A DNA stretch of 64,000 bases. Source: Shimia ponticola (GTDB taxonomy: Bacteria; Pseudomonadota; Alphaproteobacteria; Rhodobacterales; Rhodobacteraceae). The notes beneath the pieces were generated by a model that saw only the letters and a program-made list of their open reading frames with translations, was not told the DNA's origin and searched no databases. Shown piece by piece: positions 17,191 to 25,731 of this stretch. The translations under genes and the position numbers were made by a program. The stretch lies in contig NZ_VCDK01000007.1 of the NCBI RefSeq assembly GCF_007995215.1, positions 27,482-91,481 on the forward strand, written 5' to 3'. The stretch's first letter is position 1, and each line of letters begins with the position of its first letter.

Positions 17191-17958
17191 ATGCCTGACT
17201 TGATATCACACGCATGTACTGCCGCGTTCGCCGGGATACTAACCCTCGGGCCAGGTCTTCAGCCAGCGGCATCACAAAGCTATCAGATCGATTGTGCGAT
17301 CCTGCTTTGCCTTTCGGGTGGTTGGCCAGCCTCGACACCGTGCGCGCGGGCGCGGGCGGAGTTCATTCGGCGAATCACCCCGTGGCCCGTTGAGCCACCA
17401 CTTCAGATTTGGCGCTGTCCGATGGGAGCAAGTCTTCAGACACCGCAGGAACATGCGCCCCTTCCCCGGTTCTGGGACATTCTGGTTCCCGAAACGCTAC
17501 GCAGAAACCAAACACCTCTTCAGCATTGGGGAGAAATCCAACGGGCTCAGGCGCAGCCCGCCGCATATCACTCAGGCGGCCCATCGGCGGCGCGTTTACC
17601 CGATGGCTTCGCTGTGACGCTCGCACAAGCCTCTCCCGGCGCCGACATCGATATCAGTGGCCCGGAGTTCAACTTCGTGCGCTCCATTCGGGTGTACAAC
17701 GTCACCTACGCCAGCCAGCGCGAGAGCGGCGGCGAGCTGGATCGAGAATGCAACCGCTACCTCTCGATGCGGATCGGGACGTATGGCACGCAAGGTGACT
17801 TCCGTTGGTCACGCGGCTCCAGTCCCAGCCAATTGCCGGAGGCGCATGTGGGGCTCGAGCGCTATGGCGAGCATTGCCCGGGTATATTCCACCGGTCGGT
17901 CTTTGTGGACTGGCGCGATTACGAGGGAAACTATGGCTTCGAGCAGGTGAACTACTGA
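17191..17958 (+). CDS. Putative secreted protein of unknown function
   Basis: A 255-residue product. The start at 17191 (MPDLISHACTAAFAG) gives a signal-peptide-like N-terminus with cleavage near AASQ-SYQID and places the AT palindrome just upstream; an earlier in-frame start would put the palindrome inside the gene. Six to eight cysteines and a TPWPVEPPLQIWRCPMG block (~residues 64-80) stand out. I do not recognise the family. Its position immediately before repA and its palindrome promoter link it to the plasmid transfer or backbone functions. Confidence 0.65.
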   Translation: MPDLISHACTAAFAGILTLGPGLQPAASQSYQIDCAILLCLSGGWPASTPCARARAEFIRRITPWPVEPPLQIWRCPMGASLQTPQEHAPLPRFWDILVPETLRRNQTPLQHWGEIQRAQAQPAAYHSGGPSAARLPDGFAVTLAQASPGADIDISGPEFNFVRSIRVYNVTYASQRESGGELDRECNRYLSMRIGTYGTQGDFRWSRGSSPSQLPEAHVGLERYGEHCPGIFHRSVFVDWRDYEGNYGFEQVNY

Positions 17959-18005
17959 CGCCTCTTGTGGCCAACTATAGAGCGTACCGCAATATCTTGA
18001 AAAAT

Positions 18006-18069
18006 TCGGTACATCAGGAACGCAAAACTCGGTATAACGGGAACAAGAGAGATTCGGTACTTCAGGAAC
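18006..18069 (+). repeat. Iterons upstream of repA (3 copies)
   Basis: Three direct copies of the 16-mer TCGGTAYAWCRGGAAC begin at 18006, 18029 and 18054 (23 and 25 bp apart). The last ends four bases before the repA GTG, so RepA binding here should also repress its own synthesis. Confidence 0.88.
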
Positions 18070-18073
18070 AATC

Positions 18074-19147
18074 GTGTCAGAAAAACAGGTAGACCTCTTC
18101 TTGGACCAGCTCGCTGACGCCCCGGTCAAAGACGAGCGTGCCCTGATGGAGTTCCCGTTTTTCTCCCTTCAGAAGCGCCCGCGGATGACCCCCTTCGTCT
18201 TTGACGACGGCACGGTGAAGATCGAGATTCAGCCGGGGCACAAGGGCATCGCCACGATCTGGGACAAGGATATCCTGATCTACCTCACATCGCTTGTGAA
18301 CGAGCGGATCGAACATGGGCAGTTCGACGTGGACGCCCCGGTCAGCGTCCAGGACCGCACGATCAAGTTCTCCGCCTACGATTTTCTCAAGGTGACGGGA
18401 CGTAGTTCCGGCAAACGCGCCTATGAGCTCTTTCTCGACGCGCTGGATCGGCTGCGTTCCACCAACATCCTGACGAACATCACCGCCGGCGACGAACGCG
18501 AACGGCGCGGCTTTGGCTGGATCGAGGACTGGCGGGTGATCGAACGCACCAACCGCAACGGTCAGCGCGTCATGGGCGCTGTTGAAGTCACGATGAACCG
18601 CTGGATGTTCAATGCCATCGTCAAAGATCGCCGGGTCCTGACAATCAATCGGGATTACTTCCGGCTCTCGAAGGGTCTTGAGCGCCGCCTCTACGAGCTG
18701 GCCCGCAAGCATGTTGGCCGTCAACCGGAATGGTATATTGGGATCAAGCGCCTGGCCGAGAAGTGCGGCTCGATCGATACCGAACGCAAGTTCAAGTTCC
18801 GGATCAATGAGATCTGCGAGGCCGGCACCATTCCGGATTACCATGTTGAGATCGTGGATCCTACTGAAGTGTCAACCCCATTCAAAACAAAGGGAAAACA
18901 GGCGCTTGTACGGTTTCAGCCGAAATTTGACGACCTCACTGTTCCCGATGTACCGAATCTGTCTGACCTAACCGTCTCGCACTCCGTTCTGACCGAGATC
19001 AAGCACGCCAACCCGGAATACGACATCCAGTATATCCTCGATGCCTGGCGGGAATGGGCTGCTCGCAAGGACGATCCCGTGAAAAGCGCCAACGCTGCCT
19101 TCCGCGCCTTCGCCAAGAAGTACATCGAAGCCAACCCGATCTGGTGA
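18074..19147 (+). CDS. repA: RepA-type plasmid replication initiator
   Basis: A 357-residue initiator of the 'replication initiator protein A' family found on alphaproteobacterial plasmids. Diagnostic parts are MEFPFFSLQKRPR near residue 22, VTGRSSGKRAYELFLDALDR in the middle, and a second winged helix around YFRLSKGLERRLYELARKHVG. It binds iterons to open the origin. The start is GTG with no clear Shine-Dalgarno and an iteron abutting it. One inverted iteron lies inside its 3' part and five direct iterons follow the stop after one base. Confidence 0.92.
   Translation: MSEKQVDLFLDQLADAPVKDERALMEFPFFSLQKRPRMTPFVFDDGTVKIEIQPGHKGIATIWDKDILIYLTSLVNERIEHGQFDVDAPVSVQDRTIKFSAYDFLKVTGRSSGKRAYELFLDALDRLRSTNILTNITAGDERERRGFGWIEDWRVIERTNRNGQRVMGAVEVTMNRWMFNAIVKDRRVLTINRDYFRLSKGLERRLYELARKHVGRQPEWYIGIKRLAEKCGSIDTERKFKFRINEICEAGTIPDYHVEIVDPTEVSTPFKTKGKQALVRFQPKFDDLTVPDVPNLSDLTVSHSVLTEIKHANPEYDIQYILDAWREWAARKDDPVKSANAAFRAFAKKYIEANPIW
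18941..18956 (-). repeat. Inverted iteron inside repA
   Basis: GTTCCCGATGTACCGA is the reverse complement of an iteron copy, located within the repA coding sequence where it encodes part of the segment following the second winged helix. Opposed iterons can support handcuffing between origin copies. Confidence 0.7.
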
Positions 19148-19148
19148 C

Positions 19149-19253
19149 TCGGTACAACGGGAACATACTTTCGGTACATCAGGAACACCCGGCTCGGTAC
19201 AACAGGAACACATCCTCGGTATATCGGGAACGCATGTTCGGTACATCAGGAAC
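19149..19253 (+). repeat. Iteron array downstream of repA (5 copies), probable oriV
   Basis: Five direct copies of TCGGTAYAWCRGGAAC start at 19149, 19171, 19194, 19216 and 19238, a regular 22-23 bp period, i.e. two helical turns. The array is followed by an AT-rich, gene-free stretch suitable for unwinding. Together these make this the likely vegetative origin. Confidence 0.9.
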
Positions 19254-19674
19254 GCGAAACAACCTCAGAAGACTGATTTCCCTGAGTCTTTTCAGTACCC
19301 TAACCCCATAACAAACCTAACCAAATTTCTAACAGAAATAACCAAGCCGGGAGAGGTCTCAGAAGGCAGCTCTCCAAAACGGCCTTCGGACATGCAAAGA
19401 AGCTGACGCTTGAAGCAGCCGTTGGCGCCCAGACACCCATACTCTGACGCGATATTAGCCAAGCTTTTCCCTTCTTAACCGTAGGCGTGACCATAACCAG
19501 TCACGTCAGAAGCCAGATCACGTGTTCCCGATATACCGAATCGCCTTGTTTCCAAGGACGAAGCGCAGAATGTGTGATCTTTTCCTGGTCCCCTTGGGGT
19601 TCGCGCGAGCGCGATACGCCACTGCGGGGACGTTGCTTGTCTTATGACTTTGCCTGTCTCCATGCGAAGATGGA
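19254..19674. other. Gene-free origin flank with an inverted iteron
   Basis: No gene is supported. The first ~100 bases are AT-rich with repeated CTAAC/TAACC words, a candidate unwinding element. A further inverted iteron, GTTCCCGATATACCGA, occupies 19524-19539. The left end of the IS110-type element probably lies between here and 19675, but I cannot fix it. Confidence 0.6.
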
Positions 19675-19816
19675 GCCTCTGCCAGCCACGCCATTTATGG
19701 CAGGCAGAGGCGGTGTGTGGATCGGGACACGCTTGGTCGTAGTGGACCGTTCTAAAGTGCGATCGCACACCGTCTTCTCATGAGGCCTGAAGGGATACCC
19801 GAAGTTGGAGCTTCGG
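19675..19816 (+). ncRNA. Candidate IS110 bridge RNA region
   Basis: Upstream of the transposase there are three nested or consecutive stems: GCCTCTGCC (19675-19683) with GGCAGAGGC (19703-19711), enclosing GCCAT-tt-ATGGC; CGGTGTG (19711-19717) with CACACCG (19766-19772) around a large loop; and CCGAAG (19799-19804) with CTTCGG (19811-19816). IS110-type elements encode such a structured bridge RNA in the non-coding end next to the transposase gene, with loops that pair with target and donor DNA. The assignment is from structure and position only. Confidence 0.5.
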
Positions 19817-19832
19817 ATGACAATCATAGGAC

Positions 19833-20777
19833 ATGACGAAGATGACAGACGATAGCATTGGCATAGACATTTCCAAAGACAAACTCGATTGCCACCGATT
19901 GAGCGATGGTGAGTTCGCGCAGTTCCCCAACAGCAAACCCGGCTTCCAGAAGCTGCGCCGCTGGATCGGACCCGAGCTACCAGCCCGTGTAGTCTATGAG
20001 CCGACAGGCCCTTATCACGGCGCGTTCGAGGCGGCGCTGGCCGACCATTTGCCGCTGGTCAAGGTCAACCCAAAACACGCGCGCCGCTTTGCGGAGAGCA
20101 AAGGGCAGTTGGCCAAGACAGATCGAGCTGACGCGCGTGTCTTGGCACAGATAGGTGCGGCGCATGGCCTGGAACCAGACGCGCCAGTCGCAAAGGATCG
20201 CCCTATTCTCAGAGAGTTACAGGCCGCCCGCGCCGCGCTGATCAAAGACAAGGTGCGTCTCCAGAACCAGCTGGATCGGCAGCAACAGAATTTGACGTAA
20301 AAGCTGACCCGGCGCCGGCTGCGCCAGGTCGTTTCTGATATCGCTGAACTGGATCACGCGATCCGGACGCAACTGGAGACCTGTCCAACCCGCAAACGTG
20401 CGTTGCAACTAATCCAGAGCATCAAGGGGATCGGTGCAGTTGCCGCCACTACGATCCTGATCGAAATGCCCGAGATCGGTAGCCTGCGCAAAAAGGCCGT
20501 CGCATCGTTGGCCGGGATCGCTCCGATCACAAGACAATCCGGGCGATGGCGCGGGCAGTCCTTCATCCAGGGCGGTCGAAAACCCTTACGCGATGCCCTC
20601 TATCTGCCCGCCATCGTCACGACCCAGTTCAATCCAGATCTCAAAGCGCAGTACGAGCGCATGAAAGCTGCAGGCAAACCATCCAAAGTCGCCATCACAG
20701 CAATCATGCGAAAGCTCCTCATCCTCGCAAACACACTCGTCAAAGAAGACAGAGAATGGGTCGAAATTAGAGCTTGA
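19833..20777 (+). pseudogene. IS110-family transposase with in-frame stop
   Basis: The frame encodes 314 codons interrupted by a single TAA at 20298-20300; both halves are in the same frame. The N-terminal DEDD (RuvC-like) domain shows IGIDISKDKLD, YEPTGPY and KTDRADARVLAQIG. The C-terminal transposase domain shows SIKGIGAVAATTIL and the catalytic-serine region RQSGRWRGQSFIQGGR. The stop follows QQQNLT in the linker between the domains, so the transposase is probably inactive unless the stop is read through or the halves act together. Confidence 0.88.
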
Positions 20778-20990
20778 TCAAAAGGGATACTTTAGAACCC
20801 GCTGGGTTCTCGCGCAGGCAACCCAAATAGACAGGACCCGTGTCCTCGCGCCCCAGGCGCTGCGGGCCGCGCCACGTCCCATCGATTGGGGTGTGCCTTT
20901 GCTCACTCCGGCACTTCGCCAGTGGGTCAGGTTTCAGAGACGACGCCCCTCGGGGGCTGCTCTCAAAACCAGACACAAAGGAGCAAGCCG

Positions 20991-21368
20991 ATGCGTGCCA
21001 CATCAGAGACCCCTACACCCGACGCCGTCAAGATCGCAGAACAGAACGACCGATTCCGGACGACATGGGGCGCGGATTTCACCGTGCCCGGTCAGATCGT
21101 GATGACGCGCGGTGTGGCTGACCTCTCGCCTGCCGTGAAAGCTATAATCATGCAGCGGGTCCAGGCCTTCGACACCTTCACCGAGGAGAACGATCCCTAC
21201 GGAGATCACAGTTTCGGGGCCTTCAATATCGAGATGGCGGGCGACAGCCATCGCATCTTCTGGAAGATCGATCTTTACGACACGGATTATGCCATGGGCA
21301 GCGACGATCCCGCGAACCTCAATGTGACCCGCCGCGTCCTAACCATCCTTCACGCCTCCGAATACTGA
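20991..21368 (+). CDS. DUF3768 family protein
   Basis: A 125-residue protein of the DUF3768 family, commonly encoded on alphaproteobacterial plasmids beside ParB-domain and antirestriction genes. The conserved C-terminal half includes FDTFTEENDPYGDHSFGAF and WKIDLYDTDY and ends VTRRVLTILHASEY. AAAGGAG sits seven bases before the ATG. The function is unknown; it lies in the region expected to enter a recipient early during conjugation. Confidence 0.85.
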   Translation: MRATSETPTPDAVKIAEQNDRFRTTWGADFTVPGQIVMTRGVADLSPAVKAIIMQRVQAFDTFTEENDPYGDHSFGAFNIEMAGDSHRIFWKIDLYDTDYAMGSDDPANLNVTRRVLTILHASEY

Positions 21369-21411
21369 GCCGCCTGACCCGTCCTCGGAGCAGGCCTCAA
21401 AACTCCCAAGA

Positions 21412-21426
21412 AAAGGAGGTGATCCA
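21412..21426 (+). promoter_or_regulatory. Extended Shine-Dalgarno-like sequence
   Basis: AAAGGAGGTGATCCA is an exact 15-base complement of the 16S rRNA 3' tail. It is 80 bases before the ParB ATG, too far to serve as its ribosome-binding site. A TTG-initiated 25-codon frame starting at 21433 ends in a TGA overlapping the parB ATG, so it could drive a coupled leader peptide; this is speculative. Confidence 0.35.
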
Positions 21427-21506
21427 CCCCGTTTGCAACGGCGGGCGGCGGGCAGATGCCCCCTGCCCCGTCGCACCCAACTTCATTCAAAATCAAAGGA
21501 AAAGAC

Positions 21507-23357
21507 ATGACCAATCAATCAACCATCCCGAACGACGCGGCGATCATCTATGCATCGCTCGACCAGCTCTACCTGCACGATCTCAATCCCCGCCAAGATG
21601 TGGCACAGGAGGACGTGGAGACACTTGCAGACAGTATCAGGACCTGCGGGCTTCTGCAGAACCTCGGCGGCATTCAGGACGATGACGGCAAGATCGGCAT
21701 CGTGTCCGGCGGTCGCCGTTTCAGGGCGTTGGCCTATGTCGAAGCGAAATATCCTGACTTCGAGGGCACATCTTCGATCCCTGTTCTCTTGGCCCGTGAT
21801 CTGGAGCAGGCGGAATTCTGGGCCAATGCGGAAAACACGGCCCGTGAAGCGCTCGATCCGGCAGACGAAATCCGGGCCTATGGACGGATGGCTGCAACCA
21901 ATGCCAATGCCGAGGCGATTGCCAGCGCCTTCGGTGTGACCGTCGCCCATGTCAAAGGCCGCCTGAAACTCGCCAACCTGCCCGACGCGGCCCTTGATGC
22001 GTTGAAAGCCAAGACCATCAATCTCTCGGCGGCGCAGAAGATGACGACCGCTCAGGACGAGAAGCTGGTCCTTGAGGCGCTGCAGGCGATTGAAGAGGGC
22101 CGCCTGTCCAACGTGAGCCAGTTGGACCACTTCCTGCATCCGAAAGCGGCCAAAGCCACGGACCGCCGCGCGGTGTTTGTCGGTGTCGAGGCCTACGAGG
22201 CCGGTGGCGGCAAAATCACCCGCGATCTTTTCTCCGAGGATGTCTTCTTCGACGATCAGGATATCTTGGATGAAGCCTTTGCCGCGCAACTGGCCCGAGC
22301 GGCGGAGCAGGTGCGTGTCACCGATGGCTGGGCATGGGTGGAAACCCACAGCGAAGCCTATCTCGGCTGGAACTTCATCGAAGACAACAAGTTCGCCCGC
22401 GTCTATCCGGTCGAAGGTGTTCGTTCCGATGATCAGATGGAGCGCTACGAGGACCTCTGCGAAATGGCCGACAATGACGTTCTCAATGCGGAAGGAGAGG
22501 AAGAACTGGCAGGCCTTCATGCCATTTTGCAGGGTGCCTTCTCCGACGCCCAGAAAGCCCATGCCGGATGCGTGGTGTTTGTCGATCAGAGCGGCGGCCT
22601 GAAAGTCGAGGCCGGGTTGATCCGGCCCGAAGACAAGAAACCTGCCATTGCGGCGGGCGTGTTGCAGACATCCGCGCATGGGAGCGGTGACGATAAGGCA
22701 CCGAAGAACCCCTATTCGCAGAAGCTTCGGGACGATCTCGACGCGATCAAGCTGGCCGCGCTGCAAAACGCCATGCTGGATCAACCCGATCTCCTGCTCG
22801 ATCTGCTGGCATTCCAGTTGAGCGGCGCAACCGGGTTTCGCGACGTGTTCGATGTCAGCCTCGGGACACCCAGCAACGCTCCCTCCGTCGAGGCCGGGTT
22901 CGAGACCGACAAGCGGTTGAGCAAACCCGGTGTCAGCCCGGCAGACGCTTGGGGGGGCGATCTCAAGAAAGCCTTCGCCAGCTTCAAGAAGAAAGGGCCG
23001 AAGCATCGCGGTGCGGAACTGACCCGACAGCTGGCGAAACTGCTGACAGGCGGAGATGCCGTCTTCCACGAGGTTCTGTCAGAAAAAGCAGGTGCCGATA
23101 TTCGCAAGGTCTGGACGCCTACGGCAGAGAACCTCTTCAAACGCGTGGCGGGACCGATGCTGGAGAGCATCTACTGCGACGTCCTAGACCTTGCGCCAAC
23201 GAGCGCCGAGGCCAAAGCCTTCGCCAAGTTGAAGAAGGCTGAGAAAGCAAAGACGCTGGAAGACCTGTTCTCGGACGAGACCAAGCAGAAACTGCTCGGC
23301 GTCACAGCGGCACAGAAGGCCCGGATTGAGGCTTGGGTGCCGGACTATTACGATTGA
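21507..23357 (+). CDS. ParB/RepB/Spo0J-domain protein (large plasmid type)
   Basis: A 616-residue protein. The N-terminal ParB nuclease-like domain (residues ~10-110) shows LNPRQDVAQEDVETLADSI and the VSGGRRFRAL box, followed by a helix-turn-helix around ASAFGVTVAHVKGRLKLANL. The remaining ~400 residues are mostly helical, with no motif I can name. It is far longer than a typical ParB (~300) and is not next to a ParA; such proteins sit in the leading region of many conjugative plasmids, where they may act in DNA maintenance or anti-defence and not in segregation. AAAGGA precedes the ATG. Confidence 0.85.
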   Translation: MTNQSTIPNDAAIIYASLDQLYLHDLNPRQDVAQEDVETLADSIRTCGLLQNLGGIQDDDGKIGIVSGGRRFRALAYVEAKYPDFEGTSSIPVLLARDLEQAEFWANAENTAREALDPADEIRAYGRMAATNANAEAIASAFGVTVAHVKGRLKLANLPDAALDALKAKTINLSAAQKMTTAQDEKLVLEALQAIEEGRLSNVSQLDHFLHPKAAKATDRRAVFVGVEAYEAGGGKITRDLFSEDVFFDDQDILDEAFAAQLARAAEQVRVTDGWAWVETHSEAYLGWNFIEDNKFARVYPVEGVRSDDQMERYEDLCEMADNDVLNAEGEEELAGLHAILQGAFSDAQKAHAGCVVFVDQSGGLKVEAGLIRPEDKKPAIAAGVLQTSAHGSGDDKAPKNPYSQKLRDDLDAIKLAALQNAMLDQPDLLLDLLAFQLSGATGFRDVFDVSLGTPSNAPSVEAGFETDKRLSKPGVSPADAWGGDLKKAFASFKKKGPKHRGAELTRQLAKLLTGGDAVFHEVLSEKAGADIRKVWTPTAENLFKRVAGPMLESIYCDVLDLAPTSAEAKAFAKLKKAEKAKTLEDLFSDETKQKLLGVTAAQKARIEAWVPDYYD

Positions 23358-23369
23358 ATGTGGACAGTG

Positions 23370-23394
23370 GCGAGGGCAGCCTCCCTGCCCTCGC
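23370..23394 (+). terminator. Hairpin after the ParB-domain gene
   Basis: GCGAGGGCAG (23370-23379) pairs perfectly with CTGCCCTCGC (23385-23394) across a five-base loop, 13 bases after the stop. There is no clear T-run, so it may be a terminator or an mRNA-end stabiliser. Confidence 0.55.
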
Positions 23395-23475
23395 TTCCCC
23401 AAGTCCCTCGGTTTGCGCGGCTCCAGGCTAGCACTAGCCAAGAGCCACGCATTCGCCCCGCTCAGGAGACCGACC

Positions 23476-23991
23476 ATGTCAAAGATTGCATCGCAAGCCG
23501 CTCGCGTCTGGAAATCGGCACAGCTTTACATTGGGTTTCACCGGGATCGGGAGGGCCGGCAGCGCAGCGCGCCAAAGGTCTGGCCCCCGAAGGATGCGCG
23601 GGCCAGCATCCACGCCGATCCGGACATCCAGGAAACCTTCCTGATGCTCAAGAGTGCCGATGGCGATGCCGATCAGGATGTGCAGATCAAGTTACGGCCC
23701 GACATGGTGGTGCTGCGCCGGGATTTCGACGGTGCCTGGGAGGGCATCATCGCGGATGCCCATTCCGTCGCCGTCAAGGTCGGCGGCGTGTCGATCCGCA
23801 TCAATCCTGACGGTTCGATCACGCGCGAGGACGGCGATAGCACCACATGGGTCGAGGCAGATGGCGGTGTCCTAAAGAAGACCGAGTTTGTCGAGGCCGC
23901 GGTTTCTTCCGATGGCATGGAAATGACGCGGCGGACACCGGACAACCTGACAGCCATTACCCCACGTGGCCTGTTATCAAAGGATCGGTAG
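23476..23991 (+). CDS. Hypothetical plasmid protein
   Basis: A 171-residue protein starting at an ATG nine bases after CAGGAG. The N-terminal half is basic (MSKIASQAARVWKSAQLYIG). The C-terminal half looks beta-rich, with SVAVKVGGVSIRINPDGSI reminiscent of short repeats seen in phage tail-tip or beta-helix proteins. I do not recognise the family. It is flanked by leading-region genes transcribed in the same direction. Confidence 0.65.
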   Translation: MSKIASQAARVWKSAQLYIGFHRDREGRQRSAPKVWPPKDARASIHADPDIQETFLMLKSADGDADQDVQIKLRPDMVVLRRDFDGAWEGIIADAHSVAVKVGGVSIRINPDGSITREDGDSTTWVEADGGVLKKTEFVEAAVSSDGMEMTRRTPDNLTAITPRGLLSKDR

Positions 23992-24565
23992 GACTCTTCC
24001 AGTTTCGTTGTTGGTTGGCCCCTCGGCAGAGCCGACCGGGCTCTATGCTGCGCACGAAGCCAGCCAGGCTGTCTTCGCCCATGCGGGTGACGATCCCTAG
24101 GGCAGGCCGTTTTCATCGCCTCGCCTGAATGTCGTCCACCGTGTTTGGGCAGGACCTCTGCTCCCCGTCTGTCGGTCGTCCGAGGTCTGAATAAACAGCA
24201 CCGCTCGTCTTTGGGAACAACCCACTCATAGCGACCATTGGCCCGGATGCGTGCAAGAGGTGGTGCGTATCGCGCATCGCGCGGGATTTTGTTGAAGACC
24301 GCGTTTGATGTCGGCTGCGGGGATGGACCCCCGTCTCTCATGTCTCTGGGATCAGGGTGGTCTGAAGCCGTTGGAGCGTGTCGATCTGCCTTGTTTCTTT
24401 CCGATCTACGGGTTGCGGATCTCGGCCGCTCGCGTGCCCGTCGCTTTGCTCCGGCAAGCAGAAAGACGGTTTCCACCCTCCAGGGCGGAGCCTCCGAATT
24501 TCCACTTGCGCGATCTGCCTTGGTCGATCCGCCGGGTCACCCGCATCGAAACAAGGAGATCGACA
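23992..24565. other. Gene-free interval of 570 bp
   Basis: Several frames are open on both strands but none has a ribosome-binding site, a recognisable product or supportive composition. Short hairpins are present (e.g. around 24040). An untranslated leader for the small gene at 24566, or decayed coding sequence, are the two options I can offer. Confidence 0.4.
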
Positions 24566-24781
24566 ATGTCCAACAAGATGTTCACCCTCACCGTTCCCGT
24601 CACCTTCAAGAAAGACGGCAAGGATCAAACCAGCTTCCGCCGCGTCGGCGCGGTCTTCGAGAACACCCGCGAGAATGGCGAGACCGTGCTGTCCATCAAG
24701 CTCGACTTCCCGGTTGCGGTCACCGAGTTGGTCGCCTTCCCGCCCAAGGCGGACGGCGATGATGGCCAGGTCACGGAATAA
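24566..24781 (+). CDS. Small hypothetical protein
   Basis: A 71-residue protein with a good Shine-Dalgarno (AAGGAG, eight bases before the ATG) and a perfect hairpin 17 bases after the stop. The sequence (MSNKMFTLTVPVTFKKDG, later RRVGAVFENTRENG) suggests a small all-beta domain. I know no function. Similar small proteins occur on conjugative plasmids near antirestriction genes. Confidence 0.7.
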   Translation: MSNKMFTLTVPVTFKKDGKDQTSFRRVGAVFENTRENGETVLSIKLDFPVAVTELVAFPPKADGDDGQVTE

Positions 24782-24798
24782 GACCATATCGAGCAGAG

Positions 24799-24818
24799 GG
24801 GCGGCAGAGATGCCGCCC
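24799..24818 (+). terminator. Hairpin after the gene at 24566
   Basis: GGGCGGCA (24799-24806) and TGCCGCCC (24811-24818) form a perfect eight-base stem with a GAGA tetraloop. No long T-run follows. Confidence 0.6.
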
Positions 24819-24930
24819 TCACGCTGGTTCGTGACACCAGAGCGAGGCTTCCGGGCAGCTCGCCGCGTACAGTCAGAAAGGGCAGGCTGTTGGCCATCAC
24901 CGGCATCAGAGCTTGCAAAACGGCCTGCGA

Positions 24931-24960
24931 AGTAATACCTGATTGAATGAAGGTATTACT
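24931..24960. promoter_or_regulatory. Operator-like inverted repeat before vapB
   Basis: AGTAATACCT (24931-24940) and AGGTATTACT (24951-24960) are perfect ten-base inverted arms with a ten-base spacer, ending 10 bp before the chosen vapB start. This is the expected form of a VapBC autoregulatory site. It also argues against the earlier ATG at 24947, which would lie inside the operator. Confidence 0.7.
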
Positions 24961-24970
24961 GGAGGCGCAC

Positions 24971-25204
24971 GTGCCAACGACGCTCACAACCAAAGGCCAG
25001 GTTACGATCCCGAAAGCCGTTCGCGACTTTTTGGGACTTAAGGCGGGCAGCAAGGTAACCTTCCATCGTACGAAGGATGGCCGGGTCGAGATTGTTCCTG
25101 AGGATAAGACTGCGCCGGTCTCGCGCTTTGGCGCCCTTCGCGGCCATGCGCGAACAGAGCTCAGCACCGACGATATCATGGCGCTGACGCGGGGCGACGG
25201 GTGA
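24971..25204 (+). CDS. vapB: VapB-type AbrB/MazE-fold antitoxin
   Basis: A 77-residue SpoVT/AbrB-fold antitoxin (MPTTLTTKGQVTIPKAVRD from a GTG start), with the GSKVTFHRTKDGRVEIVPE strand pair. GGAGG is ten bases upstream of the GTG. It should bind its own operator through the swapped-hairpin barrel and neutralise the PIN toxin through its C-terminal tail. The stop overlaps the toxin start. Confidence 0.88.
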   Translation: MPTTLTTKGQVTIPKAVRDFLGLKAGSKVTFHRTKDGRVEIVPEDKTAPVSRFGALRGHARTELSTDDIMALTRGDG

Positions 25205-25602
25205 TCTTCGTCGACACGAATGTCCTTCTTGATGTTGTGACGGATGACGAGACCTTCGCTGAATGGTCCATTGCGCAATTGGAAGCCGCCGCGCTGCAAG
25301 GCGATCTCCTCATCAATGACAGTGTCTATGCCGAGCTCTCTGTTGGCTATCGCGAGAAGGAACGGCTCGATGCCTTCATCGAGGCCGCTGGGCTCCGCCA
25401 CGAAATGATGCCAAAAGATGCCCTGTTCCTGGCAGGGAAAGCCTTCTCCTCCTATCGGCGGTCCAAGGGGACGAAGAAGAATGTTCTGCCTGATTTTTTC
25501 ATCGGTGCACATGCGACGGTGCTGTCCGTGCCCCTGCTCACGCGGGATGCGCGGCGGTACCGGACCTATTTTCCGTCCCTGGAACTGATCTGCCCGGAAT
25601 AA
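25201..25602 (+). CDS. vapC: VapC-type PIN-domain toxin
   Basis: A 133-residue PIN-domain RNase. Acidic residues of the active site are visible at VDTNVLLD (N-terminus), SVYAEL and the C-terminal PDFFIGAHA and LTRDARRY. The GTG start overlaps the antitoxin stop. As in other VapBC pairs, it should cleave RNA when the antitoxin is degraded, stabilising the replicon. Confidence 0.9.
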   Translation: MIFVDTNVLLDVVTDDETFAEWSIAQLEAAALQGDLLINDSVYAELSVGYREKERLDAFIEAAGLRHEMMPKDALFLAGKAFSSYRRSKGTKKNVLPDFFIGAHATVLSVPLLTRDARRYRTYFPSLELICPE

Positions 25603-25731
25603 GTTCGTTGTTGGGGGCAAATCGAGACACGCACCACGTGATTCCTCCGCTGCGCTTGCTTCCTACGACTTAAGCCAATCGGGTGTTGGCGAATTTCCGC
25701 TATGCCGGCAGCGGTTCGATTGTTAACCTGT

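Larger units (their letters stand above)
19675..20777 (+). mobile_element. IS110-family insertion sequence (ends not resolved)
   Basis: A DEDD-type transposase gene preceded by a non-coding segment rich in hairpins is the layout of IS110-group elements, which lack terminal inverted repeats. Coordinates given are those of the recognisable part only. A small perfect hairpin (GAACCC-gct-GGGTTC, 20795-20809) lies just past the gene and may belong to the right end. Confidence 0.75.

Noticed and set aside
21519..23069. Long open frame (516 codons) antisense to the ParB-domain gene
   Set aside because: Third-position GC bias of the real gene keeps the opposite frame open; no motif and no ribosome-binding site.
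23673..24476. Minus-strand frame covering the end of the 23476 gene and the following gap
   Set aside because: Arg/Pro-rich composition, no start signal, no domain.
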